Positions 43,407 to 52,814 of a stretch of DNA of 54,151 bases are shown piece after piece. The notes beneath the pieces were generated by a model that was not told the origin of the DNA, ran no database searches, and was given only the letters and a program-made list of their open reading frames with translations. Each line of letters opens with the position of its first letter. The stretch's first letter is position 1. Source of the stretch: Lachnospiraceae bacterium (GTDB lineage: Bacteria > Bacillota > Clostridia > Lachnospirales > Lachnospiraceae); assembly GCA_022799175.1 (NCBI GenBank), contig JAAWNY010000015.1:1-54151 (forward strand), in the 5' to 3' direction. The translations under genes were made by a program, and so were the position numbers.

Positions 43407-46034
43407 CTATCCAAGGTTAATAGCCGCCTGTGCTGCCGCCAAACGCGCGATCGGCACCCGGAACGGGCTACAAGATACATAATCCAAACCAATCTTATGG
43501 CAGAACTCTACCGAAGTCGGATCGCCGCCATGCTCGCCACAGATACCTACATGCATGTCCGGACGTACTGGCTTGCCAAGCTTGATAGACATCTCCATCA
43601 GCTTGCCCACACCGGTCTGATCCAATTTGGCAAACGGATCATTTTCAAAAATCTTGGCATCATAGTAAGCATTCAAGAACTTACCTGCATCATCACGGGA
43701 GAATCCATACGTCATCTGAGTCAGATCATTCGTACCAAAGCAGAAGAACTCAGCTTCCTTGGCAATCTCGTCAGCCGTCAGAGCTGCTCTGGGAATCTCG
43801 ATCATGGTACCAACCTCATACTTCAGGTCAATATTTGCTGCTGCAACTTCTGCGTCAGCAGTCTCAACCACAAACTTCTTCACATATTTCAGCTCTTTGA
43901 TATCTCCAATCAGCGGAATCATAATCTCCGGAACAATATTCCAATCCGGATGAGCCTTCTTTACATTAATAGCAGCACGAATCACAGCCTTAGTCTGCAT
44001 CTTAGCAATCTCCGGATAAGTTACCGCCAAACGGCAACCACGATGACCCATCATCGGGTTAAACTCATGCAGAGAATCGATCATCGCCTTGATATGCTCC
44101 ACGCTCTTGCCCTGAGCATCTGCCAACTTCTTGACATCCTCTTCCTCTGTGGGAACGAACTCATGCAGCGGCGGATCTAAGAAACGAATAGTAACTGGGT
44201 TGCCTTCCAATGCTTCATACAACTTCTCGAAATCGCTCTGCTGCTCGGGAAGAATCTTTTCCAAAGCTGCTTCTCTCTCTTCTAAGGTTTCTGCACAAAT
44301 CATCTCACGGAATGCATCGATACGATTGCCCTCGAAGAACATATGCTCGGTACGGCAAAGGCCGATACCTTCAGCGCCCAGCTCTCTGGCTTTCTTCGCA
44401 TCAGCCGGAGTATCTGCGTTGGTTCTTACTTTCAATCTTCTATATTTGTCAGCCCATGCCATGATACGACCAAACTCACCAGCGATGGTAGCATCCACCG
44501 TCGGGATAATACCGTCATAGATCTTACCAGTAGAGCCGTCAATGGACAATGGATCACCCTCATGGAACTCTTTGCCTGCCAGAGTGAACTTCTTGTTGGC
44601 CTCATCCATAGTAATCTCGGAACAGCCGGATACACAACAGGTACCCATACCACGGGCAACCACAGCAGCGTGACTGGTCATACCACCGCGAACCGTCAAG
44701 ATGCCCTGAGCCGCCTTCATACCTTCAATATCCTCCGGAGAGGTCTCCAGGCGAACCAGCACTACCTTTTCGCCTCTAGCTGCCCATGCTTTAGCATCTT
44801 CGGCAGAGAATACGATCTTGCCGCAGGCAGCGCCCGGTGATGCCGCCAATGCTTTGGCAAGCGGCTCTGCCTTCTTCAGCGCATCCGCGTCAAACTGAGG
44901 ATGCAACAAAGTATCCAAATTACGCGGATCAATCATCTTTACTGCCTTCTTCTCATCGATCATGCCCTCATCTACCAGATCGCAGGCAATCTTAAGCGCA
45001 GCTTTTGCTGTTCTCTTACCATTACGGGTCTGCAGCATGTACAGCTTCTTATCCTCAATGGTAAACTCCATATCCTGCATATCTCTGTAATGATCTTCCA
45101 GCTTGTTGCAAATACCTACAAACTGCTCATAAACCTCTGGCATAACTTCCTTTAACTGATCAATCTTCTGAGGTGTGCGGACACCTGCTACAACGTCCTC
45201 ACCCTGAGCATTCATCAAAAACTCACCCATCAGGTGCTTCTCTCCTGTCGCCGGATCACGGGTAAACGCAACACCTGTACCGGAAGTCTCACCCATATTA
45301 CCAAAGGCCATCATCTGTACATTAACCGCAGTACCCCAAGAATAAGGAATATCGTTGTCGCGGCGATATACGTTGGCACGAGGGTTGTCCCAAGAACGGA
45401 ATACTGCCTTGATCGCTTCCATCAACTGTACTTTCGGATCGGTAGGGAAATCTTCCCCGATCTTTTCTTTGTACTCGGCTTTAAACTGATTGGCCAGCTC
45501 TTTCAAATCATCAGCCGTCAGTTCTACGTCCTGGATCACGCCTTTTTCTTCTTTCATCTTATCAATCAGTTCTTCGAAATATTTCTTTCCGACTTCCATA
45601 ACCACGTCGGAGAACATCTGGATAAATCTGCGGTAGCAATCCCATGCCCAACGGGGATTCCCTGACTTCTTCGCCAGAACTTCCACTACCTCTTCATTCA
45701 GGCCCAGGTTTAAGATGGTGTCCATCATACCCGGCATGGATGCTCTCGCACCAGAGCGGACGGATACCAGCAACGGATTCTCTTTATCACCGAATTTTTT
45801 GCCGGTGATCTCTTCCATCTTGGTGATATGCTCCATAATCTGACCCATGATCTCATCATTGATCTTTCTGCCGTCCTCATAATACTGGGTACATGCTTCG
45901 GTCGTGATGGTAAAGCCCTGAGGCACCGGAAGACCCAGGTTCGTCATCTCCGCTAAGTTGGCACCCTTGCCGCCCAGCAGATTCCGCATGTCGGCATTTC
46001 CCTCGGTGAACAAATACACCCACTTGTTTGCCAT
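43407..46034 (-). CDS. ppdK: Pyruvate, phosphate dikinase
   Basis: Interconverts pyruvate, ATP and Pi with phosphoenolpyruvate, AMP and PPi; in anaerobes it works in glycolysis or gluconeogenesis. At 875 residues it has full length. The N-terminal nucleotide-binding domain begins with LLGGKGANLAEM. The swivelling His domain holds GGMTSHAAVVARGMG with the phosphorylated His. The C-terminal PEP domain has RTEHMFF and ends with GICGEHGGDP, containing the catalytic Cys. AGGAGG precedes the ATG. It is transcribed alone from the promoter at 46172-46199, with a leader of about 130 bases. Confidence 0.97.
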   Translation of the reverse strand: MANKWVYLFTEGNADMRNLLGGKGANLAEMTNLGLPVPQGFTITTEACTQYYEDGRKINDEIMGQIMEHITKMEEITGKKFGDKENPLLVSVRSGARASMPGMMDTILNLGLNEEVVEVLAKKSGNPRWAWDCYRRFIQMFSDVVMEVGKKYFEELIDKMKEEKGVIQDVELTADDLKELANQFKAEYKEKIGEDFPTDPKVQLMEAIKAVFRSWDNPRANVYRRDNDIPYSWGTAVNVQMMAFGNMGETSGTGVAFTRDPATGEKHLMGEFLMNAQGEDVVAGVRTPQKIDQLKEVMPEVYEQFVGICNKLEDHYRDMQDMEFTIEDKKLYMLQTRNGKRTAKAALKIACDLVDEGMIDEKKAVKMIDPRNLDTLLHPQFDADALKKAEPLAKALAASPGAACGKIVFSAEDAKAWAARGEKVVLVRLETSPEDIEGMKAAQGILTVRGGMTSHAAVVARGMGTCCVSGCSEITMDEANKKFTLAGKEFHEGDPLSIDGSTGKIYDGIIPTVDATIAGEFGRIMAWADKYRRLKVRTNADTPADAKKARELGAEGIGLCRTEHMFFEGNRIDAFREMICAETLEEREAALEKILPEQQSDFEKLYEALEGNPVTIRFLDPPLHEFVPTEEEDVKKLADAQGKSVEHIKAMIDSLHEFNPMMGHRGCRLAVTYPEIAKMQTKAVIRAAINVKKAHPDWNIVPEIMIPLIGDIKELKYVKKFVVETADAEVAAANIDLKYEVGTMIEIPRAALTADEIAKEAEFFCFGTNDLTQMTYGFSRDDAGKFLNAYYDAKIFENDPFAKLDQTGVGKLMEMSIKLGKPVRPDMHVGICGEHGGDPTSVEFCHKIGLDYVSCSPFRVPIARLAAAQAAINLG

Positions 46035-46395
46035 AAGTGTTTTCCTCCTAAATAAGATGTGTAGATATTTTCTACAGGTTTTCTCCGTCTTTGGTAAAAC
46101 TCCCGTGCGCCATAAAACGCACCATCATGAATCATAGACATGACGAAAAAGCCCTCTGACGGTCTGTTATAAGTATAACATATTTTAACTTCTAGTAAAG
46201 TTTTTTTCTTCAAAATAATGGAAAAAAATCAACCAAAATTCTGCTAATTTTTGTGAAAATACTTTCATATTCTGTCTTTTTCGGATATGTGGTTTTTGTT
46301 CGCATATACGATTCTGTGTTCTTCTTTACTAAACGATGCATTCCCTTGTTCACAAACGGTATTGTTTGCCGATACACAAACAGAAATCATTTCCC
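46035..46395. other. ppdK leader and upstream region
   Basis: This 361-base gap holds the ribosome site (AGGAGG), an untranslated leader of about 130 bases with a small hairpin (GTGCG/CGCAC near 46110) and the ppdK promoter. The remainder up to 46395 is AT-rich and shows no gene or terminator. Confidence 0.5.
46172..46199 (-). promoter_or_regulatory. Predicted sigma-A promoter of ppdK
   Basis: On the minus strand TTTACT (46194-46199) and TATACT (46172-46177) are 16 bases apart. Confidence 0.55.
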
Positions 46396-46947
46396 TCAGC
46401 AGTATTGAATCTTTCCCTTCACCTCTTCTGCTGCGTCTTCACCTACCAGCAAACGCACCAGTTCGATTCCCAGATCTATGGCAAACCCCAGTCCCCTGGC
46501 TGTTGTCACATTTCCATCTGTCACCACGCCTTGCCGGGTATACTCCCCTCCCACAAACTCTTTTTCAAATCCCGGAAAACAAGTTCCGGTTCTTCCTTTT
46601 AAGAATCCATGTCGTCCCAACACTACTCCCGGCGCTGCACAGATCGCCGCAATCCGTCTGCCATCGGCATCTGCCTTTGCCAGCGCATCAATCAGAGGTT
46701 TACATACTGACAAATGCTCTGCCCCTGGCATCCCTCCCGGCAAAAAAATCACATCTCCGTCAGAAAAATCCGTTTCTTCCACTATGGCATCTGCTTCCAT
46801 CTTTACATTATGAGAACTGACCACGTTCTTTGTCCCACTCACAGAGACTAACACCGTCTCGATCCCACTTCTTCTCAGAATATCCACCACTGCCAGACAC
46901 TCTACTTCCTCGGTTCCATCTGCAATCATTGCATATACTTTTGCCAT
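46396..46947 (-). CDS. DJ-1/PfpI family protein
   Basis: A 183-residue cytosolic protein of the DJ-1/ThiJ/PfpI family. The nucleophile elbow AAICAAPGVVLG contains Cys103, with Glu15 (ADGTEEVE) and a downstream His/Arg region as in DJ-1. Members act as deglycases, chaperones or enzymes of unclear substrate; the closest bacterial type is YajL-like. The ATG has AGGAGG upstream. It stands alone, ending 361 bases from the ppdK start. Confidence 0.9.
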   Translation of the reverse strand: MAKVYAMIADGTEEVECLAVVDILRRSGIETVLVSVSGTKNVVSSHNVKMEADAIVEETDFSDGDVIFLPGGMPGAEHLSVCKPLIDALAKADADGRRIAAICAAPGVVLGRHGFLKGRTGTCFPGFEKEFVGGEYTRQGVVTDGNVTTARGLGFAIDLGIELVRLLVGEDAAEEVKGKIQYC

Positions 46948-47259
46948 ATGCTACTTCCTCCTTTTCTTTATATTCGGATATTCCCAAAGATCCAAAAAAG
47001 AATTTTGGAATTCCGAATCCATAATACTATTGAGTATTTTACCAGATTATTTCTGAGAAAACCATATCATTTGACAGATTCTAATAAGATTCTTCATCCG
47101 GAACTTACAGAGTCTTTCGTTTCTGGCTTTTTCCTCGATCTTTCTATAGCTAAGACACCAAACTAAATACATTGCGATTTTGATGGTAATTCTACAGATT
47201 TTATGATAAAATATAATCATCTTTAAAATATTTTCACAACACAAGGGAGGATTTTCATC
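46948..47259. other. Intergenic region with promoter only
   Basis: About 310 bases between divergent genes. Apart from the ribosome site of the PfpI gene and the promoter at 47180-47207, I see nothing. Short frames here have poor codon patterns and no ribosome sites. Confidence 0.4.
47180..47207 (+). promoter_or_regulatory. Possible promoter of the DUF5684 gene pair
   Basis: TTGATG (47180-47185) and TATGAT (47202-47207) are 16 bases apart. A TATAAT at 47212-47217 lacks a partner. Confidence 0.45.
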
Positions 47260-47685
47260 ATGGATGCCTTAGCACTTACTATTTTGATTCTTGGACTGAT
47301 CGCATTGTCCATACCGATTCTTATGGTTATTGCAACCTGGAAAATTTTTGAGAAAGCCAGTGAACCGGGATGGCAAGCTCTGATTCCATTCTACAACGCT
47401 TATATCCTGTACAAAATCGCCTGGAAAACCCAATATTTTTTCCTGTTTCTTGGCTGCATTGGTACGATTTTGATTGTCACCTTCATCGATTTTTTGAGCG
47501 TTTTCCTCTTTCCCTTAGTCCTGATCGCTTATGCTGTCATCTTTTTCCTGAAGATTATCTTAGCACACAAACTCTCAACAGCATTCGGACATGAGATTGG
47601 TTTTACATTGGGACTTTTTTTTCTAGAGTTTATTTTTCTCATGATTCTTGGTTTTGGCTCTTCCGAATATGAGGGGCCACAATAA
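47260..47685 (+). CDS. DUF5684 membrane protein, first of a tandem pair
   Basis: A 141-residue membrane protein with about four hydrophobic helices. The conserved cytoplasmic loop reads KIFEKASEPGWQALIPFYN, followed by YKIAWK. After the second half (HKLSTAFGHEIGFTLGLFFL) it ends in the hydrophilic tail EYEGPQ. This matches small DUF5684-type proteins of unknown function. GGGAGG precedes the ATG. A paralogue follows 17 bases downstream. Confidence 0.82.
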   Translation: MDALALTILILGLIALSIPILMVIATWKIFEKASEPGWQALIPFYNAYILYKIAWKTQYFFLFLGCIGTILIVTFIDFLSVFLFPLVLIAYAVIFFLKIILAHKLSTAFGHEIGFTLGLFFLEFIFLMILGFGSSEYEGPQ

Positions 47686-47702
47686 AATAAAGGAGTCATA
47701 CT

Positions 47703-48134
47703 ATGGATACCCCTTTCACTGTCATTTTTTCTCTTGTTATTTTTGTTTTTGCGCTTATTTGGATCTTTCTCCAAATTGGCGCATACTGTAAGATTTTTGA
47801 AAAAGCTGGTGAATCCGGCTGGAAATCCCTAGTTCCTTTTTATTCCACCTATATCCAGTACAAATTCACCTGGTCCACTCAATATTTTTCATTCTATTTG
47901 GTGAGTTCTATTTTGTTACTTATTTGTAAATATATGGGATCGCGCTCGCTTCTGGCCTTGTTGTTGTCCTTGCCCGCTTTCATTGTTTTTTTTGGTCTCC
48001 AAGTCATCTCCACTCATAAGCTCTCAAAAGCTTTCGGACATGGTATCGGTTTTACCTTAGGACTGTTCTTTTTCAAACCTATCTTTATCTTAATCTTGGC
48101 CTTTGGTAGTTCCCAATATCAAGGACCACAATAA
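47703..48134 (+). CDS. DUF5684 membrane protein, second of a tandem pair
   Basis: A 143-residue paralogue of the preceding protein. Shared blocks are KIFEKA-x-E-x-GW, PFY-x-x-YI-x-YK, HKLS-x-AFGH-x-IGFTLGLFF and the tail Y-x-GPQ. Divergence is greatest in the second membrane helix. AAGGAG precedes the ATG. The pair arose by tandem duplication and is probably co-transcribed. Function is unknown; the invariant GW/PFY loop and GPQ tail suggest a shared partner. Confidence 0.82.
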   Translation: MDTPFTVIFSLVIFVFALIWIFLQIGAYCKIFEKAGESGWKSLVPFYSTYIQYKFTWSTQYFSFYLVSSILLLICKYMGSRSLLALLLSLPAFIVFFGLQVISTHKLSKAFGHGIGFTLGLFFFKPIFILILAFGSSQYQGPQ

Positions 48135-48307
48135 TAAATAGCTATCTTACCCACTTTCTTTTCACCTGCGCCTTTATCAAACCATCATCCTGTTCACACC
48201 GAATGTATGGCGCAAACGCAGTCATAAGGGATAAGAATGCAGAGGCTTTTCCCGGATATTATAATATCCCAAAGCACAGATTAAGAAAACAGACAAGGAG
48301 TATATCT

Positions 48308-48715
48308 ATGAAAAAAATTACAGTTATTGATGGCCAGGGCGGAAAGATGGGACGCAGTATCATCGAACAATTGAAAAAACAATTTCCCAGACAAGAGATC
48401 TTAGCCATTGGCACCAATACCACTGCCACCGCTGCCATGTTAAAAGCTGGCGCTGATTTCGGTGCCACCGGAGAAAATCCGGTAATCGTCGCTGCCAGGG
48501 ATTCCGATCTGATCATCGGTCCCATCGGCATTGTCATCGCTGACTCTCTCTGTGGTGAAGTGACTCCTGCCATGGCAGTGGCCGTAGGACAGAGCAAAGC
48601 CCGCCAACTCCTTATGCCAGTCAATCGCTGCAATCATCAGGTGATCGGCTGCAGTGGCCTATCTCTGAATGACATCATTTCTTTGGTAATCGAAGAGGTC
48701 CGAAAATTCCTGTAA
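48308..48715 (+). CDS. DUF3842 family protein
   Basis: A 135-residue protein starting MKKITVIDGQGGKMGRSIIE, a Rossmann-like Gly-rich loop, with AAGGAG seven bases before the ATG. Further segments (AIGTNTTATAAMLKAGADFG, PIGIVIADSLCGEVTPAMA and a late CNHQVIGCSG) fit DUF3842, found mostly in Clostridia and without known function. A longer frame from 48203 has no ribosome site. A terminator hairpin overlaps its stop codon. Confidence 0.85.
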   Translation: MKKITVIDGQGGKMGRSIIEQLKKQFPRQEILAIGTNTTATAAMLKAGADFGATGENPVIVAARDSDLIIGPIGIVIADSLCGEVTPAMAVAVGQSKARQLLMPVNRCNHQVIGCSGLSLNDIISLVIEEVRKFL

Positions 48716-48742
48716 AAGGAATTCTCAGACCTCTCTTATCTT
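48695..48742 (+). terminator. Terminator overlapping the DUF3842 stop
   Basis: GAGGTC-GAAAATTCC (from 48695) pairs with GGAATTCTC-GACCTC (to 48733) around TGTAAAA, which contains the stop codon, followed by TCTTATCTT. Confidence 0.7.
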
Positions 48743-50129
48743 AAAATCGGAATTTATCCTCAAAATACGCCTTCAACTCTGCGATCGGCACCCTCACTTG
48801 ATCCATAGTATCCCGATCTCGCACGGTCACTGCCTGATCCGTTTCAGACTCAAAATCATACGTTACACAAAACGGCGTTCCGATCTCGTCCTGCCTGCGG
48901 TAACGCTTGCCGATATTTCCCCGATCATCATACTCACAGTTATAGTATTTACTCAGTTCATCGTAAATCTTCTCCGCACCCTCTGCCAATTTCTTAGATA
49001 GCGGCAGCACTCCAATCTTCACCGGAGCCAGCGCCGGATGAAAATGCAGCACCGTACGCACATCGCCCTCACCGATCTCCTCCTCATCATAGGCGGCGCA
49101 GAGGAATGCCAATGTCACCCGATCAGCCCCCAGAGATGGCTCAATCACATAAGGGATATACCGTTCTTTAGTCTCATCATCAAAATAAGAAAGATCTTGT
49201 CCGGAAGTCTCCTGATGACGGCTTAAATCATAATTTGTACGATCGGCGATTCCCCACAGTTCCCCCCAACCAAACGGGAATAAAAACTCAATATCCGTGG
49301 TTGCCTTGCTGTAGAAGCTCAATTCCTCCGGCTCATGGTCACGGGCCCGCATCTCGTCTTCTTTCATACCCAAAGATTTCAGCCAGTTGATACAGAACTG
49401 CTTCCAGTAGGCAAACCATTCCAAATCGGTATCTGGCTTACAGAAAAACTCCAGTTCCATCTGTTCAAACTCTCTGGTACGGAAAGTAAAGTTACCGGGA
49501 GTGATCTCGTTGCGGAAGGATTTCCCTATCTGTGCAATGCCGAATGGCACCTTTTTCCGAGAAGTCCGCTGCACATTTTTAAAATTCACAAAAATACCCT
49601 GGGCCGTCTCCGGACGCAGATATACAGTATTCTTAGCATCCTCGGTCACACCCTGGAAGGTCTTAAACATCAGATTGAACTGCCGGATATCCGTAAAATC
49701 ATGTTTGCCACAGCTGGGACAACAGATGTTGTTCTCGTCAATATACTTCTTCATATCCTCCTGAGACCACGCATCCACAGAACCCTCGATCGAAATACCA
49801 TGCTCTTCCATATAGTTCTCAATCAGCTGGTCGGCACGAAAACGTTCTTTACATGCTTTACAGTCCATCAGCGGATCGGAAAAACTGCCCAGATGGCCAG
49901 AAGCCACCCAGGTCTGGGAATTCATAAGGATCGCACAATCCACCCCCACATTGTAGGGACTCTCCTGCACAAACTTTTGCCACCAGGCTTTCTTCACATT
50001 ATTCTTTAACTCCACTCCGAGATTCCCGTAGTCCCAGGTGTTAGCAAGCCCGCCGTAGATCTCGGAACCTGGATATACGAACCCTCTGCTCTTTGCCAAT
50101 GCCACAATCTTATCCAATGTCTTTTCCAT
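48741..50129 (-). CDS. glyS: Glycyl-tRNA synthetase (dimeric type)
   Basis: Charges tRNA-Gly. This is the single-chain alpha2 type (also called GlyQS or GRS1), 462 residues. The class II core has motif 2 [23 protein letters not shown] and motif 3 near the C-terminus ([10 protein letters not shown]). A zinc-like insertion carries [11 protein letters not shown] and CPSCGKHDF. The anticodon-binding domain starts near [11 protein letters not shown]. The ATG at 50129 has GAGAGG nine bases upstream; a start nine bases earlier would overlap that site. It follows the lipoprotein gene by 15 bases. Confidence 0.96.
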   Translation of the reverse strand: MEKTLDKIVALAKSRGFVYPGSEIYGGLANTWDYGNLGVELKNNVKKAWWQKFVQESPYNVGVDCAILMNSQTWVASGHLGSFSDPLMDCKACKERFRADQLIENYMEEHGISIEGSVDAWSQEDMKKYIDENNICCPSCGKHDFTDIRQFNLMFKTFQGVTEDAKNTVYLRPETAQGIFVNFKNVQRTSRKKVPFGIAQIGKSFRNEITPGNFTFRTREFEQMELEFFCKPDTDLEWFAYWKQFCINWLKSLGMKEDEMRARDHEPEELSFYSKATTDIEFLFPFGWGELWGIADRTNYDLSRHQETSGQDLSYFDDETKERYIPYVIEPSLGADRVTLAFLCAAYDEEEIGEGDVRTVLHFHPALAPVKIGVLPLSKKLAEGAEKIYDELSKYYNCEYDDRGNIGKRYRRQDEIGTPFCVTYDFESETDQAVTVRDRDTMDQVRVPIAELKAYFEDKFRF

Positions 50130-50144
50130 GGTAGTCATCCTCTC

Positions 50145-50804
50145 TTATTTAAATATGATGTAATTCATTCCCTCACCGGTCATCACCGTATGCTCATCCA
50201 AAACTGCCGTTACCTTAGTCGATGCAGCAACCAATTTTCCCTCCATGCATACCATCGCAGCGCCTTCCACAGCCACCGCCTGATAACCATCCTTCGTCAA
50301 ACTGCCTGATTCCACCGTACTGCCATCTGGCGCCGTGAAGCTCTCCTCGCTCCCGCCAGCCGCCAGCACGGCAGCCGCCGTACCTGTCTGCAGTGTTGTA
50401 ACCGTATGGGTAGTATCTCCAGTCTCTCTCGCAAATCCCACAAAATCCGACGGACTGCCATAGTCAAATATTAGCTTTCCGGTCTGTCCTTCTAAACTAC
50501 AAGCTTTAAGAGCCACCGGAAGCTTCGCTTTACCATCGGTATTCTCCGAAATCGCCTCCGCCCCGTTTGCCACATTGTAATCCCGAATCCACTCCCCGGC
50601 CTCTGCTGCTAGCTCTTCCTTACTATACAATTCATTGGCTTCTGACGCAGTAAATACCATCGCACTTTGCACTTGCAGATCCTTCGTCACATAGATACTA
50701 TTTCCATCAGCTGCCCACTTAGCGCCTCCCAGCTTCCCACAGGAAACCATCAAAAGTCCTGCTGTTCCCAATATCAAGCAACTTAGGAATTTCCGTTTTT
50801 TCAT
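50145..50804 (-). CDS. Predicted lipoprotein of unknown function
   Basis: A 219-residue lipoprotein with lipobox LMVSCG (Cys22). The mature protein is rich in Ala/Gly/Thr and appears soluble (AKWAADGNSIYVTKDLQVQS). I recognise no domain. AGGAGG precedes the ATG, and the promoter at 50837-50865 is well placed. It is the first gene of a two-gene unit with glyS, an unusual partnership that may be only positional. Repeat copy F separates it from recO. Confidence 0.78.
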   Translation of the reverse strand: MKKRKFLSCLILGTAGLLMVSCGKLGGAKWAADGNSIYVTKDLQVQSAMVFTASEANELYSKEELAAEAGEWIRDYNVANGAEAISENTDGKAKLPVALKACSLEGQTGKLIFDYGSPSDFVGFARETGDTTHTVTTLQTGTAAAVLAAGGSEESFTAPDGSTVESGSLTKDGYQAVAVEGAAMVCMEGKLVAASTKVTAVLDEHTVMTGEGMNYIIFK

Positions 50805-50836
50805 AAACTCCTCCTGGTTCCATCTCAGTATGCCCT

Positions 50837-50865
50837 ATTATATCCTCAATTTGTCATATTTTCAA
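50837..50865 (-). promoter_or_regulatory. Predicted sigma-A promoter of lipoprotein-glyS
   Basis: On the minus strand TTGAAA (50860-50865) and a perfect TATAAT (50837-50842) are 17 bases apart. No T-box precedes glyS, unlike many Firmicutes. Confidence 0.72.
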
Positions 50866-50966
50866 TACCTTACTTGAAATCTTCTCTGGCAAAAGATAAG
50901 TACTTTTGGTATTCTGAAAGGAATACAGCCAAAAAATTATCGAAAAAGAAACAAGGGAGGAAAACC

Positions 50967-51260
50967 CATGTCATTTAGATAAGGCAACGAGAAAAGCAGC
51001 CAAGGAAGAGGGGAAAAGGCAATCGAAAATGGTCTGTTCCTTTTTTCGGTTTCGAGATTAAGAATTCCTAAAATCCCTGACTTTTGCTAAAAACGAAACG
51101 AAAATATACAAACTCGCTTTGCTCAGACAGTGTATATTTTCGTTTCAACGCCAAAATCAGGGATTTAAGGACTTCTAAATCTCTGCAAAATCAAAATTCA
51201 CAGACCATTTTCGATTGCCTTTTCCCCCTCTTCCTTGGCGTACTTTCTATCACTATTTAA
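50967..51260 (+). repeat. Palindromic repeat, copy F (full length, interior inverted)
   Basis: The outer ends are in forward orientation: left end CATGTCATTTAGATAAGG, right end GGCGTACTTTCTATCACTAT. The interior runs the other way: after the left outer arm comes the complement of the inner right arm (CGGTTTCGAGATTAAGAATT), then the reversed centre, then the complement of the inner left arm (TTTAAGGACTTCTAAATCTC). The outer arms (about 51001-51040 and 51199-51238) pair over about 38 bases with one indel, using yet another stem sequence (AAAAGGCAATCGAAAATGG). Confidence 0.9.
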
Positions 51261-51324
51261 TTGAAATGAAATTGGGAAGAAAACTCACCCCTATTTCAAA
51301 TTCTATGCCGAAATACCAAAACGG

Positions 51325-51996
51325 TCAGTTACCAACAACAGATAACTGACCAACCTCCCGCAAAATTCCCAGCGATTTGAATTCCCGATCAACAAACCTT
51401 CGTTTATTGATCTCCACGCACTCCCGCAATTCTCGTTGCACCTCATCCTTTAACACAAAAGTATACAAACGTTCCAACGGCGAAGAAAGGATAAACTCCC
51501 ACGCATAAGTCGCCGAATCGCTGACTGGCTTTGGGGGATATGCGGTATACTCTCCGTTGGCCGCCATCGCCCGCAACTCAAACACCAGCAACACCAGCGC
51601 ATTGGGAAGCGCCGGCTTTAAAAGTGCCCGTAGAGACTGATAGAGCAACAACAAAAGTTCTGTACCATCCACATTCTCCCGTCCATAATAATCGGCAAAT
51701 TCCAGAAAGTAAGAGCCATAGCATGCTGCCTCCATCTCTCCGGCAATTTCTGTAAAATAATTTTTCACCTCTGCCGAAGCCAGGCTATAAGAATCCCTTC
51801 CCTCATACAGGCGGAAATTCCCAAACACAAATGGCTGACTCGTCGCCATCAGAATACTTCCCGGTCTTTTTGCGCCTCGGGCAAAAGCTGTGATCTTCCC
51901 CCGCTCACGGGTCAAAATCACCAATCGCCGGTCATATTCCCCTACTGGGCTAGATTTCAAGACCATTCCTGCCAGGTTCACTAGTTCTCTCACCAT
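51325..51996 (-). CDS. recO: DNA repair protein RecO (short, lacking the zinc finger)
   Basis: Recombination mediator that loads RecA with RecR. A 223-residue protein: N-terminal OB fold (GMVLKSSPVGEYDRRLVILTRERGKI has the family pattern) and a helical C-terminal domain with ISSPLERLY-like SSPLERLYTF. Most Firmicute RecO proteins are about 245-255 residues and carry a four-Cys zinc finger before that segment. Here the region reads ANGEYTAYPPKPVSDSATY and the protein has only two cysteines, so the zinc finger is missing. A GGAGGG lies close to the ATG; GTG as the second codon is an alternative start. Confidence 0.9.
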   Translation of the reverse strand: MVRELVNLAGMVLKSSPVGEYDRRLVILTRERGKITAFARGAKRPGSILMATSQPFVFGNFRLYEGRDSYSLASAEVKNYFTEIAGEMEAACYGSYFLEFADYYGRENVDGTELLLLLYQSLRALLKPALPNALVLLVFELRAMAANGEYTAYPPKPVSDSATYAWEFILSSPLERLYTFVLKDEVQRELRECVEINKRRFVDREFKSLGILREVGQLSVVGN

Positions 51997-52080
51997 TTCC
52001 CTCCGTCCTTTTTTTTAATCACGATCATTCCGTCAGTGCTTTCTGCCGTTTCCCTTAACGCTTCTGAACCTTATTTATTC

Positions 52081-52452
52081 TCATTTTTCTGATCCTATCA
52101 CCTTCACAACCATTCGATTCGGCAAGCAAACGATCTGTTCCCCATCCCGCGACTGCTTTCCCTGATGAACACACACCTTGTCCGGGCAGGACGCCTCCAC
52201 ACACCAGATCGTCCTATTCTCTACTGCCAGACGATTTTCACCTCCTCCCGCACCAGGAATCGTCACCTCCTGATTCTTTGACAAATCCAATGTCTTCACC
52301 AATTCTCCGTTTACTTTAATTTCTGCCCACAGCGCCGGCGCTCGATGCATCCAATAATACCCGCCGCCAAAAACTATTGCCAATGCAATTAAAATCATGG
52401 CCAGCACAGCATCATTTCTTTTTCTTACATGGCTTTCATCATTCCCTTTCAT
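52081..52452 (-). CDS. NusG domain II-containing membrane-anchored protein
   Basis: A 123-residue protein with one N-terminal membrane helix (AVLAMILIALAIVFGGGYYW, about 15-34) and an extracellular NusG domain II fold. IKVNGELVKTLDLSKNQEV opens the domain, and CVEASCPDKVCVHQG with three Cys is its hallmark. Such proteins occur widely in Firmicutes; their job is unknown, though some sit beside redox or membrane-assembly genes. It starts three bases after the cupin gene and so is co-transcribed with it. Confidence 0.85.
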   Translation of the reverse strand: MKGNDESHVRKRNDAVLAMILIALAIVFGGGYYWMHRAPALWAEIKVNGELVKTLDLSKNQEVTIPGAGGGENRLAVENRTIWCVEASCPDKVCVHQGKQSRDGEQIVCLPNRMVVKVIGSEK

Positions 52453-52455
52453 CCT

Positions 52456-52785
52456 TCACTGCTCCGGCACTACCGCAAAAAATATCAGATTTTCATCGCC
52501 ATTATTGATCATCGAATGACTATGGCCTTTCGGACAATAATGGCATCCTCCCGCAGTGATTTCTTCCGTCTCCCCATCATATAAAAAATTAGCTTTACCG
52601 CTTAAAATATAGATAATCTCACTGCCGGTTTCATGTTTATGAAATCCAATGGAGGCGCCTGGCTCTAATTTGCCATACATGATTTTCCCCATCTCGTCTG
52701 TATGCATCCGAGCAATCGTATCTCCTTTGCCTCCTTTAAATTCAGTAAGTTTTTTCTCTTCCATTATACTAAAATCAATGATCAT
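52456..52785 (-). CDS. Small cupin-domain protein
   Basis: A 109-residue single-domain cupin. Motif 1 GFHKHETGSEIIYILSGKA has two His and a Glu for metal binding; motif 2 CHYCPKGHSHSMIN supplies further His. Such small cupins may be isomerases, dioxygenases or sugar-binding proteins; the substrate is not evident. AAAGGAGAG precedes the ATG. It has its own promoter at 52815-52843 and is coupled to the NusG-domain gene. recO follows after another 84 bases. Confidence 0.85.
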   Translation of the reverse strand: MIIDFSIMEEKKLTEFKGGKGDTIARMHTDEMGKIMYGKLEPGASIGFHKHETGSEIIYILSGKANFLYDGETEEITAGGCHYCPKGHSHSMINNGDENLIFFAVVPEQ

Positions 52786-52814
52786 GGTTCTCTCCTTTAT
52801 TCTTATATTTTATT

